The notes under the pieces were generated by a model. That model was not told the origin of the DNA and ran no database searches. It worked only from the letters and a program-made list of their open reading frames with translations. Positions 24,669 to 31,320 of a DNA stretch of 34,178 bases are shown piece by piece. This DNA comes from CAZWUW01 sp964636895 (GTDB lineage Bacteria > Bacillota > Thermincolia > Thermincolales > CAZWUW01): the NCBI GenBank assembly GCA_964636895.1, contig CAZWUW010000024.1, positions 1 to 34,178 on the forward strand, written 5' to 3'. Made by a program: the position numbers and the translations under genes. Each line of letters opens with the position of its first letter. The first letter of the stretch is position 1.

Positions 24669-24706
24669 ATACTATACAATTCCGGGCGTAGCAAGAAAAA
24701 AATCAG
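24669..24706. repeat. 38-bp direct repeat, left copy
   Basis: A perfect copy of the sequence at 26561-26598 (starts ATACTATACA, ends AAAAAATCAG). The copy contains the stop codon of the CopZ-like selenoprotein gene. The two copies bracket the whole resistance cassette. Confidence 0.95.
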
Positions 24707-25185
24707 GAAGAACCTATCTTGTTATCGCCCACTAAACCGAGCGCAATCACCGACTGCACTATAGGGCGGCATCAGCCACCAGCCGGGTTTTTTACAATGC
24801 ATTCTTTGCCAGTATTTGCACCAGTGTATTTTTGTATTTCTTCTAAAGTACGATGCCCCAGTTTAATTACATGTTCCAATATGGTAGTGTCAGAAACGTT
24901 CTTACAGTAACATATTGGCTTAGGTGAATTTTTTTCCTTAAACCACACTGGGACTTTTACATCTTCTTTTGTAAAACATACGTTACCTGCCTCATTGAAA
25001 TATACCACTTCACAATCTTCTGAAAGACACAGAAAATAGTATTCCTCCGTAGCCCATGCGCTTTTCTCGTCTCTCACAAGACTTTTTACAGTAATTTGCT
25101 TTATCTTTTTTCCGGGTTGTCTGCAAATAGGGCACATTGCATTTGCGTCTATATCATTACTGCCACATACATTGTGAATCACCAT
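24703..25185 (-). CDS. CopZ-type iron-sulfur metallochaperone, probable selenoprotein
   Basis: The protein resembles the N-terminal half of Archaeoglobus CopZ, which carries zinc and a 2Fe-2S cluster and delivers copper. Cysteines are CPIC (18, 21), CLSEDC (53, 58), CYC (92, 94) and C129. The family ends its cluster with NPxGxCC. Here the frame reads NPAGG, then TGA, then Cys. After the TGA the frame stays open for 22 more codons (ending NKIGSS) to a second TGA. I read codon 138 as selenocysteine, so the product is 160 residues with a Sec-Cys pair. A stem-loop with GGU in the loop lies 19 bases downstream of the TGA. Strong AGAGGAGG site; last gene of the cassette. Confidence 0.78.
24740..24760 (-). 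promoter_or_regulatory. candidate SECIS of the CopZ-like gene
   Basis: An 8-bp stem, AGUGCAGU with AUUGCGCU (two G-U pairs), bears the five-base loop CGGUG. Its loop starts 19 bases after the UGA, inside the usual bacterial range. Confidence 0.7.
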
Positions 25186-25200
25186 TTCAAAACCCTCCTC

Positions 25201-25545
25201 TTATTTAACTCCGTAATTATATTTTGCCAGGATCTCCTTGATCTTGCCCATGTTTACTTTACTTGAATCATAGGTAATTACGGTTGCACCCGAAGTTTCC
25301 ACTCTTACCTCTTTTACACCGTCCAACCTGGCCAGTGCCGCTTGTGCGGTTTGGGCGCAGCTTGCTCAGGTGAAGCCGGTTATCGTAAATTTCTTGTCTA
25401 CCAGTTTTCCTTTTTGTTGGTCTTCACCGGTTGGAGAGTAGGTTTGGTTTTTATTATTCCCTGCTTTACTGGGGGTTTTGTTCAAGGTACTGCAACCCGC
25501 AAGGATTAAGATTAGAATTGTCAAAAGAACGGATAACTTTTTCAT
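25201..25545 (-). CDS. merP: MerP-type mercury-binding lipoprotein, probable selenoprotein
   Basis: MerP binds Hg(II) outside the membrane and passes it to MerT. The frame begins with a lipoprotein signal, MKKLSVLLTILILILAGC, with Cys18 as the lipid site. A polar linker follows, then a heavy-metal-associated domain (about 52-114): KFTITGFT, TGA, ASCAQTAQAALARLDGVKEV and so on to NYGVK. The family motif is GMTCxxC; here the first metal cysteine is TGA at codon 60 (25368-25366), giving GFT-U-ASC. Read through, the domain is complete and ends at a TAA. The ribosome site AGGTG lies within the merT stop region, four bases separate the genes. Without readthrough only the signal and linker would be made. 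Confidence 0.85.
25316..25338 (-). promoter_or_regulatory. candidate SECIS of merP
   Basis: A stem GCACUGGCC with GGACGGUGU (nine positions, one G-A mismatch, two G-U) carries the loop AGGUU. The loop begins 36 bases after the UGA, near the upper limit accepted for bacteria, so this is the weakest of the three. Confidence 0.5.
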
Positions 25546-25549
25546 ATCT

Positions 25550-25846
25550 TCACCTACCGTTTATTGAAGAGTATATGATTAATCCAATAGCCAAGACAGA
25601 AGAAAACCAAAGTATGATTTTATTCATTTTGCTCGTATTGGGCTTCCTGTAGATTAAATAATGCGATAATCCAAGCAAGACCACAGTCAAAACTATAAAC
25701 AACCCTCGGTATCTCCCCAATGATGCCGCCATAACGCTGCTGATACCGCTGAGACCCAGCGGTACAAAAACCAAGGGACCAAGTCAACAAATTCCGGCGA
25801 GAAATGCGGTAAAAATAGATCCAATGCTGGTGATTTTTTCTTTCAT
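25550..25846 (-). CDS. merT: MerT-type mercury transport protein, probable selenoprotein
   Basis: MerT takes Hg(II) across the membrane through a vicinal cysteine pair in its first helix, family motif CCLGPLV. Here the frame MKEKITSIGSIFTAFLAGIC is followed by TGA (codon 21, 25786-25784) and LGPLVFVPLGLSGIS. That gives C-U-LGPLV with selenocysteine as the second member of the pair. Three membrane helices are visible (about 8-34, 48-66, 75-95) in 98 residues, slightly short because the second cysteine pair of the cytoplasmic loop is absent. The stem-loop beginning 19 bases behind the TGA has the loop GGUCU. Ribosome site TTGGAGG. It follows the ArsR gene directly. Confidence 0.88.
25743..25765 (-). 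promoter_or_regulatory. candidate SECIS of merT
   Basis: A 9-bp stem, GUACCGCUG with CAGCGGUAU (one G-U), holds the loop GGUCU. This loop matches the GGUC apex known from the Escherichia coli fdhF element, and it begins 27 bases after the UGA. It is the best of the three. Confidence 0.8.
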
Positions 25847-25874
25847 TACCCTTGACCTCCAATGGAAGATTAAT

Positions 25875-26210
25875 TTACATTCTGGTACATGAACTTATAT
25901 GATCAGCGTTATTTCCTACAACTTCCTTAGCCGTATCAACGATGGTTTTTATTCTCTGGTCAGTAACCTGGTAGTATACGAATTTTCCTTCCTGTCTCGA
26001 AGAAACATAACCGCACCATTTAAGGCAAGCCAAATGATTGGAAATTTGACTCTGCGAAGCGTTTAAAGCTGAAACCAGTTCACCAACCGTCTTCTCGCTA
26101 ACCATTAATTCTTCTATAATACGAAACCGTGTCGGGTTCGATAAACCAGAGAAAAATTTAGCATAGAGATTTGTTTGGATAGTTCTCTTTTCTTCAGAAG
26201 TCGTATTCAT
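25875..26210 (-). CDS. ArsR-family metal-responsive repressor
   Basis: A 111-residue winged-helix repressor. The recognition region is SEKTVGELVSALNASQSQISNHLACLKWCGYV, followed by the wing RQEGKFVYYQV. Cysteines lie at LACLKWCGYV in the DNA-reading helix and near the C-terminus (HISSCTRM). This pattern suits soft-metal sensing as in CmtR or the ArsR-type MerR of Gram-positive mer operons, but the metal is not proven. The gene leads the cassette, starts at ATG behind GAGGTG, and is preceded by a palindromic operator. It has no in-frame TGA. Confidence 0.9.
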   Translation of the reverse strand: MNTTSEEKRTIQTNLYAKFFSGLSNPTRFRIIEELMVSEKTVGELVSALNASQSQISNHLACLKWCGYVSSRQEGKFVYYQVTDQRIKTIVDTAKEVVGNNADHISSCTRM

Positions 26211-26242
26211 CTACTCACACCTCTAATAAATTAATCTATTTA

Positions 26243-26276
26243 ATATCATGTTATCATGATATGTAATTTAATTATA
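26243..26276 (-). promoter_or_regulatory. promoter and palindromic operator of the arsR-mer cassette
   Basis: A perfect TATAAT -10 (26271-26276) is followed downstream by the inverted repeat ATATCATG-ATAA-CATGATAT (26243-26262), which would cover the transcription start. This is the expected site for the ArsR repressor; the -35 is weak. Confidence 0.7.
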
Positions 26277-26330
26277 CTATAAGTTTTTGTTTGAGTAAAT
26301 AAATAAACATCTTGCCAGAGATCTGGAATT

Positions 26331-26492
26331 GTCAAATTTGACTTGTTTGATTACAAAAGTGAGATTTCTGATGCTCTTTGGGAAGCGCTGGAAATTGATT
26401 TCACTAATAAAGGACTCCGTCTGGGGGATATAAAAAATTTTTGGCCCAAGCCAAAAAATGAGGTTTTACCCTACATGTTTATGACAAAATAG
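26331..26492 (+). pseudogene. C-terminal fragment of an unrecognised protein
   Basis: A plus-strand frame of 53 codons without a proper start reads VKFDLFDYKSEISDALWEAL..., with LGDIKNFWPKPKNEV, and ends at TAG directly before a strong terminator. It reads like the tail of a larger enzyme. It lies inside the repeat-bounded segment and on the opposite strand to the mer genes, so it is probably debris from the inserted element. I do not recognise the family. Confidence 0.45.
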
Positions 26493-26494
26493 AA

Positions 26495-26537
26495 AAGCCG
26501 CTATCGCCCTTATATCAAGGGTTTGCGGCCTTTTTTT
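26495..26537 (+). terminator. terminator after the plus-strand fragment
   Basis: GCCGC and GCGGC with an inner CCCTT/AAGGG stem, followed by seven T. It starts three bases after the TAG. Confidence 0.8.
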
Positions 26538-26560
26538 GTGAATTTGCTGTAAAAGTCAGG

Positions 26561-26598
26561 ATACTATACAATTCCGGGCGTAGCAAGAAAAAAATCAG
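26561..26598. repeat. 38-bp direct repeat, right copy
   Basis: Identical to 24669-24706 over 38 bases. The flanks differ at both ends. Removing one copy and the intervening 1.9 kb would bring the riboswitch terminators next to the cbiM leader. Confidence 0.95.
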
Positions 26599-26599
26599 A

Positions 26600-26627
26600 A
26601 AAAAATTGGCAAAGCAGCAGCTTTGCC
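26600..26627 (-). terminator. terminator downstream of the cobalamin riboswitch
   Basis: GGCAAAGC and GCUUUGCC form a perfect 8-bp stem with a four-base loop, followed by a run of seven U on the minus strand. It may be the expression platform of the riboswitch or its final stop. Confidence 0.7.
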
Positions 26628-26659
26628 GGAGATTGGAGAATGGATTTAGGGTTTGGAGA

Positions 26660-26692
26660 AAAATTAAACCCCGGTCTCTTCAGAAACCGGGG
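26660..26692 (-). terminator. hairpin in the riboswitch expression platform
   Basis: CCCCGGU and ACCGGGG pair over seven bases around ten unpaired bases, then UUUAAUUUUU follows. It lies 70 bases past the aptamer, a usual distance for an attenuator. Confidence 0.65.
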
Positions 26693-26762
26693 CATTTTTG
26701 CTGATAAACCGCCTGATGGCTGTTACCGGCACTGCCTTTCTTCCGAAGGTAGGTAATGTGCC

Positions 26763-26922
26763 AATACCGTAGGCAGGTCTCCTGACTCATGGTTCTTCGC
26801 GCCTACCACCTTCCCAAATTTCTTCAGTGGTCTCGGTTTGCGTTCCCCATTTACAGTGGCGGGACCGTTCAGGACTTGCACCTGATTCCCTATTATCCCC
26901 ATTTGCGGGGCACCTGGGTATT
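26763..26922 (-). ncRNA. cobalamin riboswitch
   Basis: An adenosylcobalamin-sensing leader RNA. On the minus strand the conserved elements occur in order: AGGGAAUCAGGUGCAAGUCC, CCGCCACUGU, GGGAAGGUGG and the 3' box GUCAGGAGACCUGCCU. The ends pair as AAUACC/GGUAUU (helix P1). It normally represses cobalt uptake or B12 genes when B12 is plentiful. The nearest fitting target, cbiM, starts about 2.3 kb downstream, with the mer cassette and the 38-bp repeats between. Confidence 0.93.
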
Positions 26923-27020
26923 TTTTTCTTGTGAAATTATGTTCATTTTAACACAGTACGACAAAAATGTCCAGTATAAATTATCAAATGATGCAGGTAT
27001 AAAAATTTGCTTCTCAATGG

Positions 27021-28250
27021 CTAATCATTATGCAAACTGCTTAACCTGAGATACCCATTAACCCATTCCAGTGAATCATAGTAAAGCCTGGGGATTTCGA
27101 TCTCATTTAGCCGAAACCTGTTCACAAACCTGGAAAGCTCATCCCAATCGCCCTTCTCATAAGAAAGGATTAACTCATACACATCCCGGTAATGATTCCG
27201 CTCTCCCATTAAAGCCATTTTTATCTCTTCAGAAATTGGCAGCTCGGATACCACCTCAGACATCGGGCGGTCAACAATAGCATCGATCATGGAAAACATA
27301 CCCATTAAAAAAATTTCTGCACTCTGTTCTTTATAACCAATCATAGGAGCCAATAATTCGCCAAATTTCGCTCTGATGACGGAACTGGTCATGATTTCAT
27401 CTGGTTTGTCATCAATCATCCCTCTTAGCGCAATCAGGGAAATCCACTTTTTCACTTCCGCAATGCCTAACATAACCAAAGCATGTCTGATAGAACTGAT
27501 CCTTTTTCGAAAACCATAAGCAGCGGAATTTATATATTTTAGCAGCTTATAAGCCATAGAAACATCCCGTTTTATAATGCCCTCAATCTTGCCAAAGTCC
27601 GGTTCAGACCGGTTAATCTCCGACAAAGCCTGGAGATAGTTCATTTTATAGACAGAAATATCCTGACCGGAAAGAACTACCGGCTTGCTGAAAAAATAGC
27701 CCTGAAAATAGGAATACCCCATTTCCAATGCTTCTTCAAAAGCGGCCCTTGTTTCCACCTTCTCTGCCAGCAGACTTACATTTTTGTTGCCAAACCACCT
27801 GGCCAGCTCAAGTCTTTCTTCAAAAGCCGTGTTCAAAAAATCAACTTTGATTATATCGGCCAGTTCTATTAACGGCATATAATCAGGCGTGAAAACAAAA
27901 TCGTCCAATACCAGCATATATCCGTTTTGCTTTAATCTATGGCAGGCCGCGATAATCTCCGCATTTATCTGCACATCCTCCAAAACTTCAACCGCCACCA
28001 ATTCCCTGGGAAGATTAAAAACAACTTCACTTTGCATGAGATTCTGCGAGAAGTTAATGAAAGCCCGCTTCCCACCGGTAAGGGCTTCTATACCTATTAA
28101 AAGAAAACTATTGGCAATGACGTCGGCGGTTGCCCGGTCCCCGTCCAATCGGTCGTAATAGTTTTCATAACCGATGCGATATAAAAGTTCATAACCAATA
28201 ACTTTTTGCTTTTTATCAAAGATAGGTTGTCTAGCTACAAACACCTGCAT
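27021..28250 (-). CDS. EAL-HDOD signalling protein (YuxH type)
   Basis: The 409-residue protein has an N-terminal EAL-like domain (about 1-200) that begins VFVARQPIFDKKQKVIGYEL. The domain lacks the glutamate-containing E-A-L signature (ELLYR instead) and most metal ligands, while GYSYFQGYFFSKP remains. It probably no longer cuts c-di-GMP. The C-terminal half (about 210-395) is an HDOD domain with KIEGIIKRDVSMAYKLLKYI and SIRHALVMLGI. Such proteins link nucleotide signals to behaviour or stress. It starts at ATG behind GGTGGTG and stands alone. Its role here is inferred. Confidence 0.85.
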   Translation of the reverse strand: MQVFVARQPIFDKKQKVIGYELLYRIGYENYYDRLDGDRATADVIANSFLLIGIEALTGGKRAFINFSQNLMQSEVVFNLPRELVAVEVLEDVQINAEIIAACHRLKQNGYMLVLDDFVFTPDYMPLIELADIIKVDFLNTAFEERLELARWFGNKNVSLLAEKVETRAAFEEALEMGYSYFQGYFFSKPVVLSGQDISVYKMNYLQALSEINRSEPDFGKIEGIIKRDVSMAYKLLKYINSAAYGFRKRISSIRHALVMLGIAEVKKWISLIALRGMIDDKPDEIMTSSVIRAKFGELLAPMIGYKEQSAEIFLMGMFSMIDAIVDRPMSEVVSELPISEEIKMALMGERNHYRDVYELILSYEKGDWDELSRFVNRFRLNEIEIPRLYYDSLEWVNGYLRLSSLHND

Positions 28251-28373
28251 AATTATCGCACCACCTTATATTGTGGGTATAATTTTACACTGTATTGGAA
28301 GGTTAGTAGTATTTCTTTCTACATTTAACAACATTTTTCCTGTTATTCCTGCAAAATGCTGTATATTTTTCCT

Positions 28374-28820
28374 TTACCGGGCTGCGCCGGCACAAAAAAC
28401 TAACGGCCCGACAACCCTGAATAAATCAACATTTTCTGAAACAGTTGATGAAACCACCAGTTCGTATTTTAAAGATCCGATACCCGGATTAATGTCCAGA
28501 CCCAATACCCCTGAGGTTAACCTGGCACAGGAAAAGCCGGGCGGAATAAAGGCATCCTCTTCCTTTTTATAAATCTCTATACCGTTCCTCAGCACTCGAA
28601 TTTTCATCCTGCCCTTAGTATCATCGGGGTTTTTGGGAGTTATCCGCCAACAGATTTCGCCGGTCAATAACACAGCGCCAATCTCTTTGCCATCTGTTTC
28701 AACGGTAAGCGCTGCCAGCACCTGTTCGCCGGGAACCAGGTCTATCACTGCATCAGGTCTGTAAAACGGTTGGTCAACGGCAATTATGTTCAGGCCTTTT
28801 AAAAAGTTCAACTGTGCCAT
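28374..28820 (-). CDS. hypothetical beta-rich protein beside Cys-rich paralogues
   Basis: A 148-residue protein with a clear AAGGAG site. It has alternating hydrophobic strands (AVIDLVPGEQVLAALTV, EIGAVLLTGEICWRI, SLKYELVVSSTVSENV) and no signal or membrane segment. I do not recognise the family; a spore-surface or capsule-like beta protein is possible from its neighbours. It is 33 bases downstream of the first Cys-rich gene on the same strand, so they are probably cotranscribed. Confidence 0.7.
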   Translation of the reverse strand: MAQLNFLKGLNIIAVDQPFYRPDAVIDLVPGEQVLAALTVETDGKEIGAVLLTGEICWRITPKNPDDTKGRMKIRVLRNGIEIYKKEEDAFIPPGFSCARLTSGVLGLDINPGIGSLKYELVVSSTVSENVDLFRVVGPLVFCAGAAR

Positions 28821-28853
28821 TTAATTAACTCCTTCTCTTTTCTGAACGGCATC

Positions 28854-29213
28854 TTACTGCGGATGTGCCAGTTCCACACTGATAATGCCTTCCAGACGGA
28901 TGGCTGCTTTACGGACACACTTTACAACCGGCTCTTGCAGACCCGGGCAAAATATTTTAACCAATACAAATTTTCCGTACGGCCTAACCAATAAAACATA
29001 ATCATCACCGATACACTGCAAAATCCCGGTGGCTTTTTTACAGCAACCGGCACATTCAAATTCCACAGTCACCAAATCATTTTTAAATCTGTTTATAATA
29101 GCCCGAAAATCACGGGGACACACCTCTTTTTCTTCATCAATATCAAAGTCATCTTCCACCTCATCAGTATCTGCAAACACCTTATAATCAGGCCTGCATC
29201 CAACTTTGCCCAT
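28854..29213 (-). CDS. Cys-rich small protein, family copy 1
   Basis: A 119-residue protein whose core VTVEFECAGCCKKATGILQC and DDYVLLVRPYGKFVLVKIFC recurs in two other proteins of this window. The pattern of a glycine turn, a strand and D-Y-V-L-L resembles small Sm-like barrels such as DUF2642. The vicinal cysteines may bind metal or cross-link, as in spore coat proteins. The N-terminus has an acidic stretch, DTDEVEDDFDIDEEKE. I choose the ATG at 29213 behind GAGAGG. Function not known. Confidence 0.75.
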   Translation of the reverse strand: MGKVGCRPDYKVFADTDEVEDDFDIDEEKEVCPRDFRAIINRFKNDLVTVEFECAGCCKKATGILQCIGDDYVLLVRPYGKFVLVKIFCPGLQEPVVKCVRKAAIRLEGIISVELAHPQ

Positions 29214-29252
29214 CGTGTTCACCTCTCTTTTCTACGCTGAGACCCCCAAAAC

Positions 29253-29678
29253 TCAATCATCATCACTGTCGCTGTCCTCGTCGCTGTCCTCGTCGCTATC
29301 CTCGTCACTGTCCTCGTCACTGTCCTCGTCACTGTCCTCGTCACTGTCTTCATCACAGTCTTCGTCATTGTCGCAATCGGGTTCCTGGGGACACTCGTCA
29401 AAGAACGGCCGCTTCTCCACAGCGATGATACTGCGTTCCTTAATTATTATTTCTTTGGCACACTCTTCCACCGGTGGATTGTCCCCACAAAAGATTGTAG
29501 TTCTGACAAACGGCAAATGGTCGTCGTCACTAACCAAAAGTATAAAATTAGGAGAAATACATTTCAATATGCCGATAGCCTTTTTGCAACAACCGCCACA
29601 TTCAAATTCAACAGCCACTATCTTATCCTGGAATCTTTTTTCCAATAATTTTAGAAAATCTACACAAACAAACGCCAT
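29253..29678 (-). CDS. Cys-rich small protein, family copy 2, with acidic repeat tail
   Basis: A 141-residue paralogue. The core (about 15-70) reads VAVEFECGGCCKKAIGILKC and NFILLVSDDDHLPFVRT, and the next strand carries IFCGDNPPVEECAKE. After residue 100 the tail is D-E-D-S repeated seven or eight times, strongly acidic, so it may bind calcium or stay unstructured. It starts at ATG behind GAGGAG. The plus-strand serine-rich frame over the same DNA is a shadow. Confidence 0.8.
   Translation of the reverse strand: MAFVCVDFLKLLEKRFQDKIVAVEFECGGCCKKAIGILKCISPNFILLVSDDDHLPFVRTTIFCGDNPPVEECAKEIIIKERSIIAVEKRPFFDECPQEPDCDNDEDCDEDSDEDSDEDSDEDSDEDSDEDSDEDSDSDDD
29256..29354 (-). repeat. 12-bp tandem repeat encoding D-E-D-S
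   Basis: GACGAGGACAGC-type 12-base units repeat about seven times and encode the tail of the Cys-rich protein. Some units differ at third positions. The tract is likely to change length by slippage without losing frame. Confidence 0.85.
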
Positions 29679-29741
29679 AAAAAAACTCCTCTCAACTCTT
29701 TGATGACTTTTATTCCATCATATGTCTATACACCAGATAAG

Positions 29742-30236
29742 TTACAGTGCTTTATACTGTTTAATGCGGCCGTTGCTTACCAAAACATTCACTTTTACCC
29801 CGGCATTTATGCCGGCCTCAATATCAGACTCTTTATCACCTACTAAAATAGATTTTGCCAAATCAATATCGAACTCTTTCTGCGCCTGCAGGATCATTCC
29901 GGAGTTAGGCTTCCTGTAAAAGGATTCTCTTTTGTATTTTCCTATGCCATGTTCCGGATGAAACGGAGAGTAATACACTTTGGAGATGTGCACCCCTTTG
30001 TTGGCAAACTGGGTTAACATCCACTCATTTAAAATGCAAAAATCTTCTTCACTGTAATATCCCCGGCCGATACCGGCCTGATTGGTGATAATAATAAGCA
30101 AATAACCTAACTCCTGAAAATATCTGAGAGTCTCAATAGCACCGTCTATAAATTCAAAATCCTCTATTTTGTAAACGTATTTTTTATCAACATTAATTAC
30201 GCCATCCCGGTCTTAAAAAAGCGCCTTATTCTTCAT
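29742..30236 (-). pseudogene. gmhB-like phosphatase with an early nonsense codon
   Basis: The frame starts at ATG and reads KNKALF, TAA, DRDGVINVDKKYVYKIEDFE and so on to the end. The family start is KALFLDRDGVIN, so the catalytic HAD motif follows the stop directly. The later ITNQAGIGRGYYSEEDF and LVGDKESDIEAGINAG motifs are intact. The single change (a leucine codon to TAA at 30215-30213) truncates the protein to seven residues. The normal product removes the 7-phosphate of heptose 1,7-bisphosphate. It overlaps the hddC remnant by four bases. An internal ATG at 30101 is too late to restore the active site. Confidence 0.82.
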
Positions 30237-30525
30237 ATGTATTTAACCAACGCGGTCTGCGCTTTTTTATAATCTTCAGGAACTCCAATGTCTATAAAGA
30301 ACGAGTCCGCAACAAATGCACAGATATTAAGCATAGCAAGATTTTTTTTCATAAAATCCGTTTCAAACGAAAATCTTTCGGGCAGTTTAAATCTGTTAAA
30401 CAAACCAGAATCAGCCAAATAAACACCACCATTGATATGTCCATATTTTTGGCGGTTTTTTCCATAAACTTAATAACCCTGTTTCCTTCTGTCACTACTG
30501 CACCATAAATGCTTGCATTGTGCAT
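30233..30525 (-). pseudogene. hddC-like heptose guanylyltransferase remnant
   Basis: The last third of a nucleotidyltransferase of the D-glycero-D-manno-heptose 1-phosphate type: YGAVVTEGNRVIKFMEK, then a frameshift in runs of A, then YGHINGGVYLADSGLFNRF and FFIDIGVPEDYKKAQ. The N-terminal GGLGTRL part is absent, and the remnant begins directly after the preceding glycosyltransferase stop. The ATGA overlap with gmhB shows the former operon. Confidence 0.75.
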
Positions 30526-30530
30526 CCACC

Positions 30531-31320
30531 TTACGTACTCTTACAATACAACCCCAGCCGCTGTTCTGCTTTTTCAACCGCCTTACTCCAAGACCAATTC
30601 TCAATCATATCTTGGCGGGCTTTATTTCCCTTTGCCCTGGCCTGGTATCTATTTTCATAAACCTGGCGCATTAAAGCCATGGTATGCTGCAAACTGGGCC
30701 GGGCCCAACTATGCCCCCGATAAGGAATATGCTCAATTGGTGGAACATCTTCGAGACCATCGATATCTATTAGATAACTGTTTTCATCATGCATAAATGC
30801 CAGTTGCCCACTCCAGCGGGTGCCGATGGTAGGCAAACCCGTAGCCATAGCCTCCATATAGGGGCGACCCCATCCTTCACCCCGGGAGGGTAAAACGAAA
30901 GCAAAATAAGTGCCACATCATCTTTTATATTGAATTTGGTAAGATATGCTTTGAGCAGCACATCCCAACCCTTCCGGTCTTGCCAGACAAAAACAGAGAG
31001 AAAATTAAAACCCTTTTTATCTGGCCAGTCTCTGGGAATAACGTCCGGAGAGAATCTATCCGAGTCAATCCCTTGCGGGATGACAAAAAGTTTATTCCGG
31101 TTAACCCCTGCTGCTGTAAAGGTTTCGACATTAAATTGAGTTGGCACCCAAATCTCATCCATGTTATTACAGGTTATAACCCAATCCGGGGGAATTCTGT
31201 CTGTTTCGAACATAGTTCTAATAATAATAGCATTAGCTTTTGCATCTTTCGCCGCTGCTGTATTTGCCGCCCAATCCCCCGGCAACCATATAAGGTTAAC
31301 TGAATTAGGTTGCTCCGCCG
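30531..31320 (-). pseudogene. GT4 glycosyltransferase remnant with internal deletion
   Basis: A first frame gives NSVNLIWLPGDWAANTAAAK, then EIWVPTQFNVETFTAAG and VIPQGIDSDRFSPD, up to KDDVALILLS. It then jumps frame to FVLPSRGEGWGRPYMEAMAT and QLAFMHDENSYLIDID. Normal GT4 proteins have about 60-70 more residues at that point. The beginning is also lost, fused to the hddA remnant. Both halves are recognisable; the protein cannot be made as one chain. Confidence 0.8.

Noticed and set aside
24640..24786. A 16-base near-repeat GGTGGCTGA(A/T)GCCGCC at the CopZ Sec codon and in the cbiM leader
   Set aside because: The match is short and self-complementary, so it may be chance; I do not treat the leader copy as another Sec site because no family-like frame surrounds it.
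24703..25846. TGA read as tryptophan (code 4), or simple pseudogenes
   Set aside because: Other genes in the window use TGA as stop and TGG for Trp, and three stops exactly at ligand cysteines with SECIS-like loops are not random decay.
29206..29703. Plus-strand serine-rich protein
   Set aside because: It is the complement of the D-E-D-S tract of a well supported minus-strand gene.
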